Part shown: positions 1 through 15,972 of the stretch, in pieces
How positions within the stretch are numbered: position 1 is the stretch's first letter
Layout of the letters: each line of letters opens with the position of its first letter
Assembly: GCA_963070105.1 (NCBI GenBank)
Contig: OY718804.1
Span: 7,091,317-7,155,316 of the forward strand
Source: Litomosoides sigmodontis
Lineage: Eukaryota; Nematoda; Chromadorea; Rhabditida; Onchocercidae
Length of the DNA stretch: 64,000 nucleotides
Direction: 5' to 3'
Notes under the pieces: generated by a model
Database searches by the model: none
What the model saw: only the letters and a program-made list of their open reading frames with translations
Told to the model about the DNA's origin: nothing
Translations under genes and position numbers: made by a program

Positions 1-108
1 GATCAAAAGTTTGAGATTAACTCATTTAAATTTTATTGCCATCCAAGCAAACTTTTTTCCACACCTCATTTCAAGAAAATTTTATCCGAATAAAATATAA
101 AAAGATAC

Positions 109-1585
109 CACAGTGACAAATCCTTGCTTGATGTAGTAATTTAGGACTTCCTGCATCTTACGTGGAACATAGTAGGTATATATTGTGATCATATCAGCAC
201 CAGTAATAAATTGCATCTCGATCCATTCGACCAAACGTTCTGGTATATCTTCAAGATAGTCTAGGCCCTAGAAATCCGAGAGGCAAAATATTATTCCTGG
301 TTTCCTGTAGTAAAAGTATTTTAAGCAAAAATAGAAAACTAACTGTTACATAATATAATAGTACTAAGTTGTTTTGCTTTCATAATGACTTCACTCGCTG
401 GCAAACTTTGAGAAATAAATGAAATTAAACAAAATGATCAAAAAGAATTCAAAATTTCACCTTCACGCATACAGCTATCCCACTCTTCTCTTTTCTTGAC
501 GGTAATATTCGCACTGGTGAGGAAATTTCCTGACTCTTGCATGGTGTTTTACTCAGTGAAATGGCTAGATTTGTACTCTGTTCGAAATATTTCGGCACAG
601 GGCAACTAATCAAACTTGGAATGTAAAAGAAATCTCTTGGGTCCCAAGCTCTTTGCCAAATTTCACGAATCGTCCCCTCAATAACAGCGTACTGTTCGTG
701 AACAATATCATACAGGTTACAGAATACTTTTTCTGTTAATGGAATGGACCGAAATGACATAACCAGTACCTGAAGAAATAACAATTACAAATGAGAAAAT
801 CCTGATAGCAATTACTGTTCAGCATTTACTTGGTTAGTTTTAGGAGAGCAGAATATTGTTGAAATAATTTCAAAAAAAAAGCAACAAAAAAATTGAAGAT
901 TCTCCACACCCCTTCCCAGTGCTTATTTGCTTTATTCAGATATTTTTAGCCAAGTCACCTGTACAACATGATTGTTCGGATAAAGTGAACTGAGTCGCCG
1001 ATCATACGTTGCTGAATATACATGGAAATCGTCGTTTTGAAACCACTCGTTTCCTGCTACTACTGCAGGCATTTTCAAATGACATCGCCACCAATACTGC
1101 CTCACTTTTCTCGCCTAAAAATGGATGTGTAAGACATAGGATGAGGACCGGGAAGAGCAATAGCAAATTCTTTAGGAAGAGCTTCATTTGAAGAGCCTCG
1201 AGAACGATGATCAGACCTCTGTTTCTCTATGAGAAAATCATATTTTCTTCATGAAAACATTCCATCAAATATTTTCTCTATGAAAATACAATGAGAGAAA
1301 TAGTATAGCTAAACTTTCAAAGGTTACTTCTTCAATTACTGGTCGAATTTCAGCTTTGCCAAGTTTCAAGTCATACACGTACTGCATCGTTTCCAATACG
1401 TAATCCATATCATCAGTGAAACTTCCTTCGTCACTTCCATAATTATTATTATCGCTTCTTGTTTGATATTGTTCACTTTTGTAATTCTCCAGAAAAATAC
1501 GCAATTGATAGAAGCTAATCTTCAGAAGTATTAGCATGCACGAAATGCACGCAAGTCGTACTGGTGAATTCCAAAAGTTGTACAT
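109..1585 (-). CDS. Glycosyltransferase family 92 protein (GALT-1 type), N-terminal exons, cut by left edge
   Basis: Exons in transcript order are 1328..1585, 959..1114, 461..769 and 109..267; the phases join without a break (294 residues here) and a GTATCT donor at 109 shows the gene continues left. The N-terminus has a short cytosolic tail and one hydrophobic anchor (about residues 10-26), as in type II Golgi enzymes. Stem and domain follow: FHVYSATYDRRL, then ISCPVPKYF, then GLDYLEDIPERLVEWIEMQF, which are hallmark stretches of the nematode-expanded GT92 (DUF23) family. In C. elegans, GALT-1 of this family adds galactose to core fucose of N-glycans; the exact acceptor here is unknown. The catalytic C-terminal part lies outside the window. 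Family assignment is firm, substrate is inference. Confidence 0.85.
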
Positions 1586-1832
1586 TACCGTAGCAGATTA
1601 GGTAAGGTGGACAACGGAGGCTTCGGTTCGATCGTGGTTTTTCGATCATAACAGTTCGGTACATTGAATGCACATCCGATGGACTGCTTTTAATTCAGAC
1701 GGAAGTAGTGTCTGGAAGATGGACAGGGGCAATCATAAGTTATACAAGTAACTTTAACTTCTTGTGCTCAGCGCCTGCCGATATTTCTCACATGAAGCTT
1801 AGAGACAACGCCTTAGCCAGAAGGAGAGAAAA

Positions 1833-2254
1833 GAGGGAGAGGGAGAGGGAGAGGGAGAGGGAGAGGGAGAGGGAGAGGGAGAGGGAGAGGGAGAGGGAGA
1901 GGGAGAGGGAGAGGGAGAGGGAGAGGGAGAGGGAGAGGGAGAGGGAGAGGGAGAGGGAGAGGGAGAGGGAGAGGGAGAGGGAGAGGGAGAGGGAGAGGGA
2001 GAGGGAGAGGGAGAGGGAGAGGGAGAGGGAGAGGGAGAGGGAGAGGGAGAGGGAGAGGGAGAGGGAGAGGGAGAGGGAGAGGGAGAGGGAGAGGGAGAGG
2101 GAGAGGGAGAGGGAGAGGGAGAGGGAGAGGGAGAGGGAGAGGGAGAGGGAGAGGGAGAGGGAGAGGGAGAGGGAGAGGGAGAGGGAGAGGGAGAGGGAGA
2201 GGGAGAGGGAGAGGGAGAGGGAGAGGGAGAGGGAGAGGGAGAGGGAGAGGGAGA
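1833..2254. repeat. Hexanucleotide satellite (GGGAGA)n, about 70 copies
   Basis: An almost perfectly homogeneous array of the 6-bp unit GGGAGA (strictly purine on the plus strand) spans about 420 bp with essentially no interruptions. Because 6 is a multiple of 3, the array is open in several frames and yields artificial Arg-Glu, Ser-Pro and Leu-Pro dipeptide reading frames; none has flanking coding evidence. It lies roughly 250 bp upstream of the first coding exon of the GT92 gene. Confidence 0.97.
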
Positions 2255-4552
2255 TGATGACATGAACGGATGCGAACGGTCGCAGAAATGAATTTGAGAA
2301 GTCTGAAAAAGTCTTTACTCAAGTTTAAAATGCAAAATAAGGTAGCGAAAAAGAAATCAACAGTTGGAAGAAACGCCTTGACCTCATTAAATAACCACTT
2401 CAAACTTTTCATTCAAATTTAGCACCGAAGAAACAAAGGAATCACTTGCGGCAGGGAGGAAACGACAAAAAAGGAATGGAATGTTGAGATGGACCCTTCC
2501 GGAAATGCTAATACAATTACAGCGTCTTTATAGTTTCCATCCAAAAGAACAGAAATAAGACGTTTATAAATTTTAAAAGGCGCGAAGCATAACTGGATAA
2601 TTTTCCGATCTCGTCCTGAAGCAGTGAAAAAAAAATGGTCGACGAAGAACAGGTTGGTGAACAGGCGTTTACGTCTGGTAGGTATATCAATGAATGGACA
2701 CTTAAAAGACACTACTTGCTACACGGCTTGATTAGACTATTTCATTGATTAATTTGCTGCAACGAACGAGAGGAATAATTTTTTATACAGAAGCATGTGT
2801 TATGCCTAATTATTATGCCTAATTAGAGGAGACGTACGTAGTACTATGGCGCATCAACGATGAGTGATAATTCCATCGGCAATATCAGCTGCATTAATAA
2901 TGACCACAGTGTTTGCATGCTAGCCAGTTATCAGTAAGCCAAAGTGACAAGATGTTAATGATAGCCTCACAAAGATGAGATTTATACTCAGACGATCATA
3001 CCAAACTTTACAAATTGGATGGATGAACTCCAGTGAACACTTCTGATGCCATTATCATTCAAATTAATGAATCTGTACGAAATGAATTTCTGGATAGATC
3101 CAGATGTTCCGGATAATTTCTGGATACCCGGCATATTTCTGAATAACTAACAGTTGAATTTGTAGTCCATTTAAAATCATGAGAAAAATGAGACCTTTGC
3201 TTTCCTAATAATTCTTCCACAGGTTTTTTACTTCATCTTATGCTTAACACTCAAAATTTTCAGTCGTCAGTTCCATTTTTTGGTTTGTTGAGATTCGAGA
3301 ACGCTCCCACTTACAACATTTTATTTCATTTTTTAATGAGCCATTTACGTCCATTGATCAACTTTCAAACAAATACCTTCTCATTTATTGCAGTACGTCA
3401 TAAATCTCCGCTCAGTATTGTCATGTCGGCTTTATCTATCGGCGATTTAACTCAAAATGTCAAAAAGGTGAGAACAAACGAAGAATGAAACTTGACATCA
3501 TAAACAGCGTTTCATTCATAATACTACATGTGGGATAGATGATAAATATGTGACGTGAGGTACTCATTATTAAAACGTTTAGCATTACGTGGAAATTATG
3601 TATTAACATACCAGTGCATGATTTCAGCGTACGTATAAAACGTGGATGGGGATGTGCCAAGTGTAGTGCGAAAAGAATTCACATAAACATTGGGTGGGAA
3701 ATGCAGCAAGGCTTCAATTCAATACAGGTGGAGTAAAATTTGTCGAAGCAGACGAAAGAGTACGGTAGGAATGCGTAGATAATGCTAAATAGGGAAAGGA
3801 GATGGTTTCATCAGCGAAAGAAGCGTGCAGTTCTATAGCAAGGAGCGATGAGAAAATGAACTTGAGAGAGTTAAAATGTTCGAAATGACACGTTAAGGGA
3901 ATTAAAGAGGGATTAATCATAAACTGATTTCACATTCTGTATTTCGACCATAGAGTGACTGTGAGCCACTGACTCCCAGCACACGTTTCCCTCTTCCACC
4001 ACATGAAGTGCTCATACAGAATACGTCAGCATCAGCGTGCGTCACCTATGCGTCACGGAAAGGATGTGTGCTATTATCTGCTACGTTGTTCAGCACTGCA
4101 GAAAGATATCTATGTCGAAAGTGACCGGACTCATGTCGAAAGTGACCGGACGGTAGATGTGGCATGAGCAAAGACGTGAATAGGATGAGCTAATGGAGTG
4201 ACAGGTGTGATTAGAGTCCACTCCAAAACAAGAGCACCGGATGAAGTAAGGAATGGAAAAGATACCAATTTGTTTTTGGCAACTCCGACAAGAGCCAGCC
4301 ATCTGACCTTGAAATCGTCCTGCTGGTGCGCGCATATTCATGCGCATCTCTGATCCTTTCCCAGTTAAAAACTATTTTCCTACTTTTTGAAAGGAACTTC
4401 AATGATCTGTTTTGTTGAACTTCGGCCTTTGATCTTCACGTGAAGTTCATCTCAAAGAATTCGTGCGCATAACTAAATACTGCAAAGGATGATTGCTTCA
4501 TCAATAATGTCACGATCGATCTGTTCACTTTCATCTATCCTCATAGTTTAGT

Positions 4553-4571
4553 GGGGGGGGGGGGGGGGGGG
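4553..4571. repeat. Homopolymer run of 19 G
   Basis: Nineteen consecutive G residues on the plus strand. Such poly(dG).poly(dC) tracts are rare in AT-rich DNA; two further runs in the window have C on the plus strand (34192-34204 and 40017-40030). Length is prone to sequencing and assembly error. Confidence 0.9.
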
Positions 4572-6456
4572 TTCTGAATAGCTTCGTGTAATCTGCATGA
4601 CTTCTTGTAAGGATACTCATATCCATCTGATCAATGCGGGAATGCACAAACTAGGTTTATGTCAATAAATCTGTGCGTAAAGGATCTGTTCGAATCAGTA
4701 TTAGGCTTACGGTCGTCTAGTGGATCCAACGCAGGAAGAGACGCGTAGGTCGCGCTGAGGGGGCACGCAATGAAGCTGACTTAGTGCATTGCATCATTCT
4801 CACGTGAATCATTGCTTGAAGGCTTGGAAAATTCTCCGTGGTAAAATTGCAATCCGAGTTCACCGCAACTTTTTCGTTTAACCGAACCGATAACTGAGAA
4901 AATCGTTGCTGATTTATGAAACATGTCGTTGCATCAATCCCTCTTTATCAGTCGCAAGCATAATTTTGTTATATTAACTTATCCATTTAAATTATCATTT
5001 GGAGTAAGACGTCAGTCGCAATCAAACGACTAACCTTCTTTTAAAGTAACAAACGTCTTCACGATATCTTTATAACCTTCCATTTCGTCAGCATTCATTG
5101 ATCTTCGATTTATACTGTAGAAAACATTTGAATTTAATTTGAGTGCACAAATAGTTTCGTTTTCTGATTTTAGGAGAATCAGATAACTTAATACTTCAGT
5201 TGATCAAAATTTAAGTCTTAACCTTAGGATAGATCGGAGCCACAGTGTGATCGATGAACAACGTAGTTGGCATTGCACTTACGTGGTTTTCCATTGGCGC
5301 GGAGCGATAGTGACATCCTATTAAAATTGGTATTACTAGCAGTTTTTCATTTGTATTTGTAACTGATGCTGTAACTTCTTCATGCCAATTGGTAATGAAA
5401 TTATTTCATTCTTCTGAAATATCAAGGAAACTTTCAATGCATAAATGAATTATTTTGACGTAAATTTTCTAAATTTATTGCTAGCAAATTTGGACACTGT
5501 CCATGATTTATAGATATTCAAGTCAGCTGATCTTGTAGGTACAAGTAGGTTACTTCGTTGTTGTTTCATCGTCCAGCACTTTTCACTTATTCTTCTGCTG
5601 AATTATGATTCTATAGACTTTACGTAATTTTAATTTTGCTGAATGATAATTTATCACTTCATAATACTGTTTATTTTCGTCATTCCATCATTGATCGTAA
5701 CTTCGCGGGGATTTATTTCGGCGTCTTTTATAGCGTCAAGTGCATGCCTGTTTACGTAAACTGTGATAATTAATTGAACAAATTAACAACGGTTAGATAT
5801 GTGTTTTAAGACTTTTTCTAATGTATCAAATGAAATGTCTAAGGGCAACAACTTGAAGCAGAAGAAAGAAGAGCTGTTGACAGGCAGGTTTCCTCAAATT
5901 TTCAACGTCCTAACTTGAACTAACTGCATGTGATAATGAAAGATTTATTGAAGTTAATTTTATGCAAAACTATTAATCATAATAATGACTCAAATTTAGC
6001 ACTATGCACATCTTTGTGAGAAGGGTCAACATTGTTTTCAGATTTTTTTTTGAAACTTTAAAGCTGTCCACTCTTATTCATTCCTTACTACCATTTACAC
6101 GCACGTTTCCGAAGGATGAGCCTTTGCGTCATTTATCTTACCGTTAGCTGACCTGTGTTAACTAACACTTATGATTTTGTAAGTTTTCGATGAAAACAGA
6201 ATGCGATTCATCCTATGCCTAACCTGTTGATTTTTTATCACATTCCATTAACGATCGAGTGAGCGAAACCCACAACGACCGCTCTCCAGGTTTCTCGAAA
6301 ATGACTGGTGTGAGAAAAGTTATTACTTGGAATATTGCATAAGGTTAATCTTATATGTTTCATTTTTTATTCTGGAATATTCCCGCTGAACTTAAATTTT
6401 TAAATTGCTGATTTTAAATTTCAAACCATAATTGGTATCACGAAGATCGGTTGCTT

Positions 6457-7512
6457 ATGGCAGAGGTAGAAGCGATTGGAGCCACAAGACTTAAAAAAGT
6501 ATCCTTTTTTTCTTTATTTGGAAAAGGAAATCTTTGCTCAACAAGTTAACATCAACATTCCTAAACTCATGACTGTTCTTTTTGAAAACTCAGGAACTGT
6601 CCGATATTCAAGAAATAAAAATCAAACTGTACAAATTAGAGGACACTGGGAAAATAAATCCAAATAAGTGGTTGGTATTACTGCTGCCGGTAAGATACTT
6701 CATACTTTCGTTCTGATTCAGCCGAGTAAGCTTCAAATATATCAAAATGAAAAAACTTCATGAAAGAAGTTATTCTGGATGACACCATTCGATAGCTTCC
6801 TGCCAAATGAATGCTACTCATAACTCATAATTCGTCAGTTTCTAACATTTATGTTTTTCAAATAGGATCGCTGGCCGTACAATGTCGGTGGTTACAAGGT
6901 GGAAATAGAATTCACAAAGGAATATCCATTTAAACCGCCGAAAATCAAGTTCCTTACCAAGGTGTACCATCCTAATGTCAGCGAAACAGGAGAGGTATAT
7001 TTTTCACAAACAGCGACATTTGAACAGCATAGTCTTTTTATCGAGAAAATCCCAATAAGCATTCATGGATAATTGCTAAAGCAGGCACTTTTATCAGGTC
7101 TCGCTAGCCATGGCACTTAATGAGAATTGGAAGCCATCTGTCAAGATTGACCAACGTTAGTTAAACTTTCCTGTTAGTTCTTTAGAACGACATAAAACTT
7201 TGTTCTGATCATTTATAAGAGATAGACAAAACATTATTGTCATTGAGTAAAAGAAGGGGTTTTCATGCATTTCTTCTTTGAAGTTCCCAAATTGAATCAA
7301 TTCTGACTGAACACCCCCTCCTATCAAGTGAACAAAGTCTTCTGAAATGATTTCCAGTATTAACTGCACTAGCAGAATTATTATGTTCGCCACAACTTGG
7401 CTGCGTGCTTCGTCCCGAATTAGCTGAACTGTACGTCAAGGACGCCGACGCATACAATAGAAATGCATCAGAATTCTGTAAAAAATATGCTGAAAAACAA
7501 ACCCAACGCTAA
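6457..7512 (+). CDS. UBE2L3/UBC-18-like ubiquitin-conjugating domain protein lacking the catalytic Cys
   Basis: Exons 6457..6498, 6594..6689, 6866..6994, 7098..7155 and 7358..7512 give 159 residues, the usual length of a minimal E2. The fold is complete: RRL-type helix 1, the KPPKI strand, YHPN (the HPN motif), ENWKP, and a C-terminal helix ending in [10 protein letters not shown], all as in the UBE2L3 (UbcH7) branch that feeds HECT and RBR ligases. At the active site UBE2L3 reads GQVCLP; here the same column reads GEVSLA, with Ser (codon TCG, residue 91) instead of Cys. The lengths on both sides of the motif match exactly, so this is not a gap effect. The protein therefore should not form a normal thioester with ubiquitin; it may be a regulatory pseudo-E2. 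Exon phases all agree. Confidence 0.88.
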
Positions 7513-7982
7513 AACCGAAATTGTTCTTTTACTATAGGACCGTAAAACAATCATTTCTCAAAACTAACTACAAATACATTCGATCCACCCATGATAAAAT
7601 TGATGATACGTAATTTACGATGAATAATATGACTTATCAGAAACAATAATGAAGGAATAATTCACAAATTACCTTTGCATTTGGATCAACAATTTCGGGA
7701 ATAAAAACTAGACAGCGTTTTTAGGAAATTATGCAGTGTAAAACCAGAATAAACTGAGCGCTACTCGATTTCGGAAAACCAAAATTTGTGGTGCCATTAA
7801 AAACAAACATGCCATTTTACACATATTTTCCAAACATTCAAAATTAAGAACCACTGACTCTGTTGGGAGGGAAATATTTTATACAAACACAAAACAAGCC
7901 CTTGTAAGGGGACAATAAGAGTGAAACGATACGTGAACTTTGCAAATAATGAAATAAAATAAACAACACAAGTAAATCGAGT
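7513..7982. other. Convergent intergenic region (3' ends of E2-like and U2AF genes)
   Basis: AT-rich spacer between two convergent genes. It should hold both 3' UTRs; AATAAA-like words are present on both strands but none is decisive. No coding signal seen. Confidence 0.6.
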
Positions 7983-11678
<3,696 letters not shown>

Positions 11679-11691
11679 CTCACTCAATTTC

Positions 11692-12536
11692 CTAAACAAG
11701 AAAAGATCACGCCATGAACCGTATATGCATTCAAGCATCTTTCAGACGAAGTTTAACAAGAGATGTATTAGAATAAATTCGTAAGAACTCCACAAATTCT
11801 TATTGAACAAAACAAAAACTATCCAAAAAAAACTGCAGCAAAAATTAATCGGTATTAGTGGTAGGCAACGGAAAAACGAGAGACTTTTTCTTTTTTTTTT
11901 TGGGAAAAAGATTGCACACTTTCCGACAACATAGCATATTTTTATGTTAAAAACAGTCCTAGCTTAACTTTTTTGAGACTCTCACATACTCGGAAACATG
12001 TTCCCCGTCCTCCCGTACCACCACATATGCACTAACTCCCCCGCCCACCGCGGCATCGACACATACAACGTAAAAGGCTACGCACCAGTCCCTCGCGACC
12101 AAACCCCGAGAAACGCAACTACAAACCCAACGAACCCGACCAGCCGTCCCGAACCGATCGATACAACCACCCAAAATATCATTGCATCACCAACTGCAAG
12201 TATTCAGGACAGAAATATAGCGTCTATTACAGCATAAAATTCTGGAGATTAAGGAGCTCTATATTGAAGCGTTGGATGCGAACGTAGTGTGAGGATCGCT
12301 GCTGCATAGCTAGTTTGTACATTGCTCACTAGTTATCACTTTTTACTTCTCATATTAAGCCGAAACAGTAGCCTGTTGCGTTGGATATGTTGAAACGATG
12401 TGATTGACCCCTTTTTCCCATTAGCTTAATTATGGGAGCATTCATTTTAGCAGAATTTGCGAAAGATGATGCATATGAGAAACTAGAAAATGTAAAATTT
12501 GAATTTCAAATATATGAAAAGTTTGGAGGTTTTCAG
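11692..12536. other. Divergent promoter region between U2AF65 and URB1-like genes
   Basis: About 845 bp separate the inferred trans-splice acceptors of two divergent genes (TTAG before 11691 on the minus strand and TTTCAG ending at 12536 on the plus strand). The stretch 11995-12165 is markedly richer in C and CpG on the plus strand than its surroundings and may be a bidirectional promoter. No coding evidence; the open frames there are compositional. Confidence 0.5.
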
Positions 12537-12542
12537 GTAGTT

Positions 12543-15500
12543 ATGATATCTCCTAAACGGAAGAAGATCGAAGAAAGGACGAATGATGATGATGTGGAAG
12601 CGATTATCGATAAGATATTCGTGGAAGATTGTGCTTTGGATACAGCTACTCTTTTAAAGTTTCGAGACCACCTGCAAAACTTGAAGGACAATGTTAGTAT
12701 CTTTTACGCCATAATGACTTTTTAGTATTATTAAGTGGCAGGGATTATTAATATAGGTTCTCACTCAGAAGCCACCCCATAACTCTCAGTTTCTGTATCT
12801 CAAAAGATTATTGACAACCCTGCATACAGTACCCGAAGTTGATTCTCTAGGAGTTGGAAATTCAGTCAATGAAATTGAAGATTGAGCAAAAATTCATTAC
12901 TCATTTGCTCTGCCAATACGGCGCAATGGAATCAGAGAAAGACAAAGCAATCTTTGATATCCTTTTCATTCTTGAGAGATCATATCACATAAGCTTGAGG
13001 TATGTTATTATTTGATTCTTGGTCTGGTACTCTCTTCAGCTTTTTAACTTTGTTTTACTAAGTTTAATAAAAACGTGCATGAAATATGGCAGAAAATGAG
13101 CGTGAAGGGGAAGGAATACATGTGAACAAATGCGTTGCAAAAGAAAATGCAGTGGCAAGCATTTTAGGCCTTTATTTCCCATAGTGTGGGGAGATCGATC
13201 AAAAGATAATTACGAAAAGTTACATCAGATGGGACAGATTCTACACACGAAACTCACCGCAGATCAGGTATTTTTGTGTTAATTATTATTTCCCACATCA
13301 TTCGAGAACAAAAATTTGTATTTCGAGTTTTTTCATCATAATTTTAGGTTTTGGATTATTTACATCCAAAACTAATGTGGAATACGTTACTGAAGTCTGA
13401 ACAGACAACTGCCATCAAAATATCTGAAAAGGATTCTCCAGATCAGTATTATGATGCGCGTTTCATACTTCGTTTGTTGGCAACCATAGTAGACGATGGC
13501 ACAAAGGTGAACCATATGAAATATAATTCAACGCAAATGTGAAGTCATGAAAGAAAATTGTATTCCATTTCTTTGATGTCCTTTTTGCAGAATAGTGTTG
13601 TGTCCTAATGAAAATTAAAATCTTTGTGTACTTAGTACCTCTAAAGATTAAACAACAATTTTTATTATTCTTAGGTGAACAGTCGCAAATTTATTGATGT
13701 AAATGGCCTTTCATTGGCATTTGCAGCAACAAGTTTTGTTAGCGAGAGTGAGCGCTGCGTTGCATATCTCGTGCTTAGACGTTTTCTACTTCATTTAACA
13801 AAGTTGGATGGCGATTTGTTCCCAGAAAAGTGTTTATATATCTATCTGTTGCAAGTATTCAAAAACAGTATCGAAAATCCAGTTCAGCGGTTACCACACG
13901 GTTAACAGCTTATAATTATTTCTACTTCAAATGATTTAGCAAATTCGACATAAGAATGCTTTTGAATTGATTTACAGTTCCGAATCCCTTACGTGTTTGA
14001 TAAATTTGGAGCTCTATACATCTACACGACGCTTTTATATCAGTTTTAGAGCGTTTCCAGGCACACATAGTAGATAACATATATCTCACTTTACTTCCCA
14101 AAATTGCATCTATACCCTTGTACTGCACATAAAATCTGTATGCAGATTTTTCCCTGTCATTCAGATAGGAAAAAATGATGCGATTCTTAGGTCTTATAAT
14201 GATCCATTGCAGTTGTTGCACACTTTTTCGCACGAGTGACCAAATTGATTTTACACCCGGAAGACCCGGTCTATCAACCTGTCCTGTCATTCCTGCTGCT
14301 CAAGCCATATGTTGATGTTCAAAACGTTCCGGAAATTTATAAATTATTATTGAGTTCAAGTGCACAGTATTATGTCACTGAGCGTCATTGGTGTTTACGT
14401 CTCATATTAGATTCACTCATTGAACCGAGCGATTACAACATCTTACAAAAAAGGTTCTTTTTAAAAACTTCTTTAAATACAAGGAATTAAAAAGAGTTTT
14501 GAATTGGCTATTTTAAATACAAGGAATTAAATTTTGAAATTGGTATTTTGAATTTAGAGGCAAGTTCCTATCATTGTACTTCTGGGAGAGTAATTTCTGT
14601 TTTGTTGAGGAGGGATGTCTTTTAAAATTAGATTTTTTTTTTAATTTTGCGGAGTACGTTCAGGTATGCTGAATACTATAGTTTTATCTATTTGCTTTCT
14701 CGCTTAATGTTACAAAGTTTCAAAATTAGAAATGAAAAAAACAGGTCTGTGCACTGAGGAAAATTTAAACAAGTGGATAGGAGAAAAGTGATAATTTTCT
14801 AATGTCTAAATGAATTCAAATCGTGGGTAGCTAAAATATCTTTACGCAATGATGTTGGTAATAAAAATGCTTAAAGTTTTGATAATCTGGGGAGTTCGTT
14901 CATAACCTTTCCAATTGTTTGGTGTAGCGCACATTGGCACATTGTTTTTGTATTACTTGGCTTTAGATATGGAATAAAGTTATTGCTGTCACTTTTTGGT
15001 AGTGTTATTGCTGATCAGGAAACAAAAAAATACATTTTGTTGTCAATTCGCGCTATTTTACAACATCGATCATTAGCCAATGATTTATATGTTCGACAGA
15101 ATTTGCATTCTTGGATCGTTTTGGCTTTGCAAGTATGATGCTCTTATCTTGCGATCTTAATCTCATTTTCAAAGCTCGTTCTATTTTGGCGACTTTATTT
15201 TTAGGTCTTGTTTTAAAAAGAGGCAAAGAATAGGTTAGATTATTTGGGTTTTGCATGTTAACTTTGAAAGACAAAACAAAACGTTTGATCCCTTTTTTGC
15301 AGAATAAAACGGTAACTAGATGGGAACGTGTATTTTTGTGCCAATTATTTATTATGCTGATCACGCATATCAAAGAACTTTACTGCGGTAGTTCAAATAA
15401 TGATTCTGTGGAAGCTGACTGGCGTAAAACTATCGTGTATAAAACTTGTCAAATGCTTGGAAATAAAGTTTGTTTTTTTTTTCAGAAGAAAACTAAGGAT

Positions 15501-15972
15501 CATTGAATATTTTCGTGTGTGGAATTTAAGTTTTAATAAATTAGCTGCTTACCTTTGTGAACAGCTTTTTTTGTGAGTTGTTTTCTTTCAGCTTTTAACA
15601 TTGCATAAGTGTGATTATGAATTTTAGACAGCTGTATCGTTTTTCTTCGTATCCACTAAGTCTTATGATTTAGAGGGAATATAACCTGAGAATGTGGACT
15701 TTATCTACATTTTAGCACACTGAGATATACTTTTGCATGGTATTCGCGGTAAGGGTCTAAATGATGATGTTCCTCTGAGTCGCGCAATTTAGCAGTAAGT
15801 TATATAATTGTTCTGGAATTTATATAAAGCAAGGGAAATTCTTCTATAGGTGCATGATGAGCTAGAAAAGGGAAATGACAATGCGAAAAGTATCTGGTTA
15901 CCGAAACTGAAACAACTGCTGTACAAAGAACTGGAAGGCGTCTCTGGATCGAAATGTGTTGTTTGGAATTGA
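12543..15972 (+). CDS. URB1/Npa1-like nucleolar protein, C-terminal part only
   Basis: Nine exons: 12543..12692, 12851..12999, 13168..13267, 13348..13506, 13675..13900, 14213..14453, 14967..15132, 15303..15467, 15850..15972, giving 492 residues in phase. Residues roughly 130-400 match the conserved C-terminal (NopRA1) region of URB1/Npa1, for example VLSFLLLKPYVDVQNVPEIY, then a HWCLRLIL segment and a Tyr-rich NILQKR. URB1 is a scaffold of early 60S pre-ribosomes in the nucleolus and is usually about four times longer (over 1700 residues). The ATG at 12543 follows a TTTCAG acceptor by six bases; an in-frame ATG also occurs at 12432 if that acceptor is not used. Either the family is strongly reduced here, or the N-terminal half is a separate gene elsewhere. 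Family call good; full-length function uncertain. Confidence 0.75.
14472..14551. repeat. Imperfect 41-bp tandem duplication in URB1-like intron
   Basis: The words TTTAAATACAAGGAATTAAA recur with a period of 41 bases starting near 14472 and 14513, followed by diverged but similar tails (gaattgg..att / gaaattggtatt). It lies just inside the intron after the exon ending at 14453. Confidence 0.7.

Larger units (their letters stand above)
1586..6456. other. Long intergenic region with repeats, no supported gene
   Basis: Apart from the hexanucleotide array (1833-2254), an 18-bp direct repeat (4112-4129 and 4133-4150) and a run of 19 G (4553-4571), I see no convincing gene. One exon-like block at about 3393-3468 (acceptor TTGCAG, an ATG, 15 codons, then a GTGAGA donor) has no recognisable partner exon. 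The 4.9-6.4 kb part is AT-rich and probably holds the promoter of the downstream E2-like gene. Confidence 0.6.

Noticed and set aside
1708..2412. Long open frames of Arg-Glu, Ser-Pro and Leu-Pro dipeptides on both strands
   Set aside because: They are produced by the GGGAGA hexamer array, whose period is divisible by three; no flanking coding signal.
2419..2712. 98-codon frame on the minus strand
   Set aside because: No motif, no splice support, composition typical of non-coding AT-rich DNA with frequent hydrophobic codons.
3393..3468. Exon-like block (TTGCAG acceptor, ATG, 15 codons, GTGAGA donor) faintly like the start of an aminotransferase
   Set aside because: No following exon with the expected conserved motif could be found downstream on either strand.
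4683..4760. TGTTCGAATCA, similar to a tRNA B box
   Set aside because: No matching A box or acceptor-stem pairing at the right distance; no tRNA cloverleaf can be drawn.
11959..12237. Overlapping frames on both strands in the U2AF65-URB1 spacer
   Set aside because: Explained by the C/CpG-rich composition; products are low-complexity Val/Gly or Pro/Thr-rich without domains.
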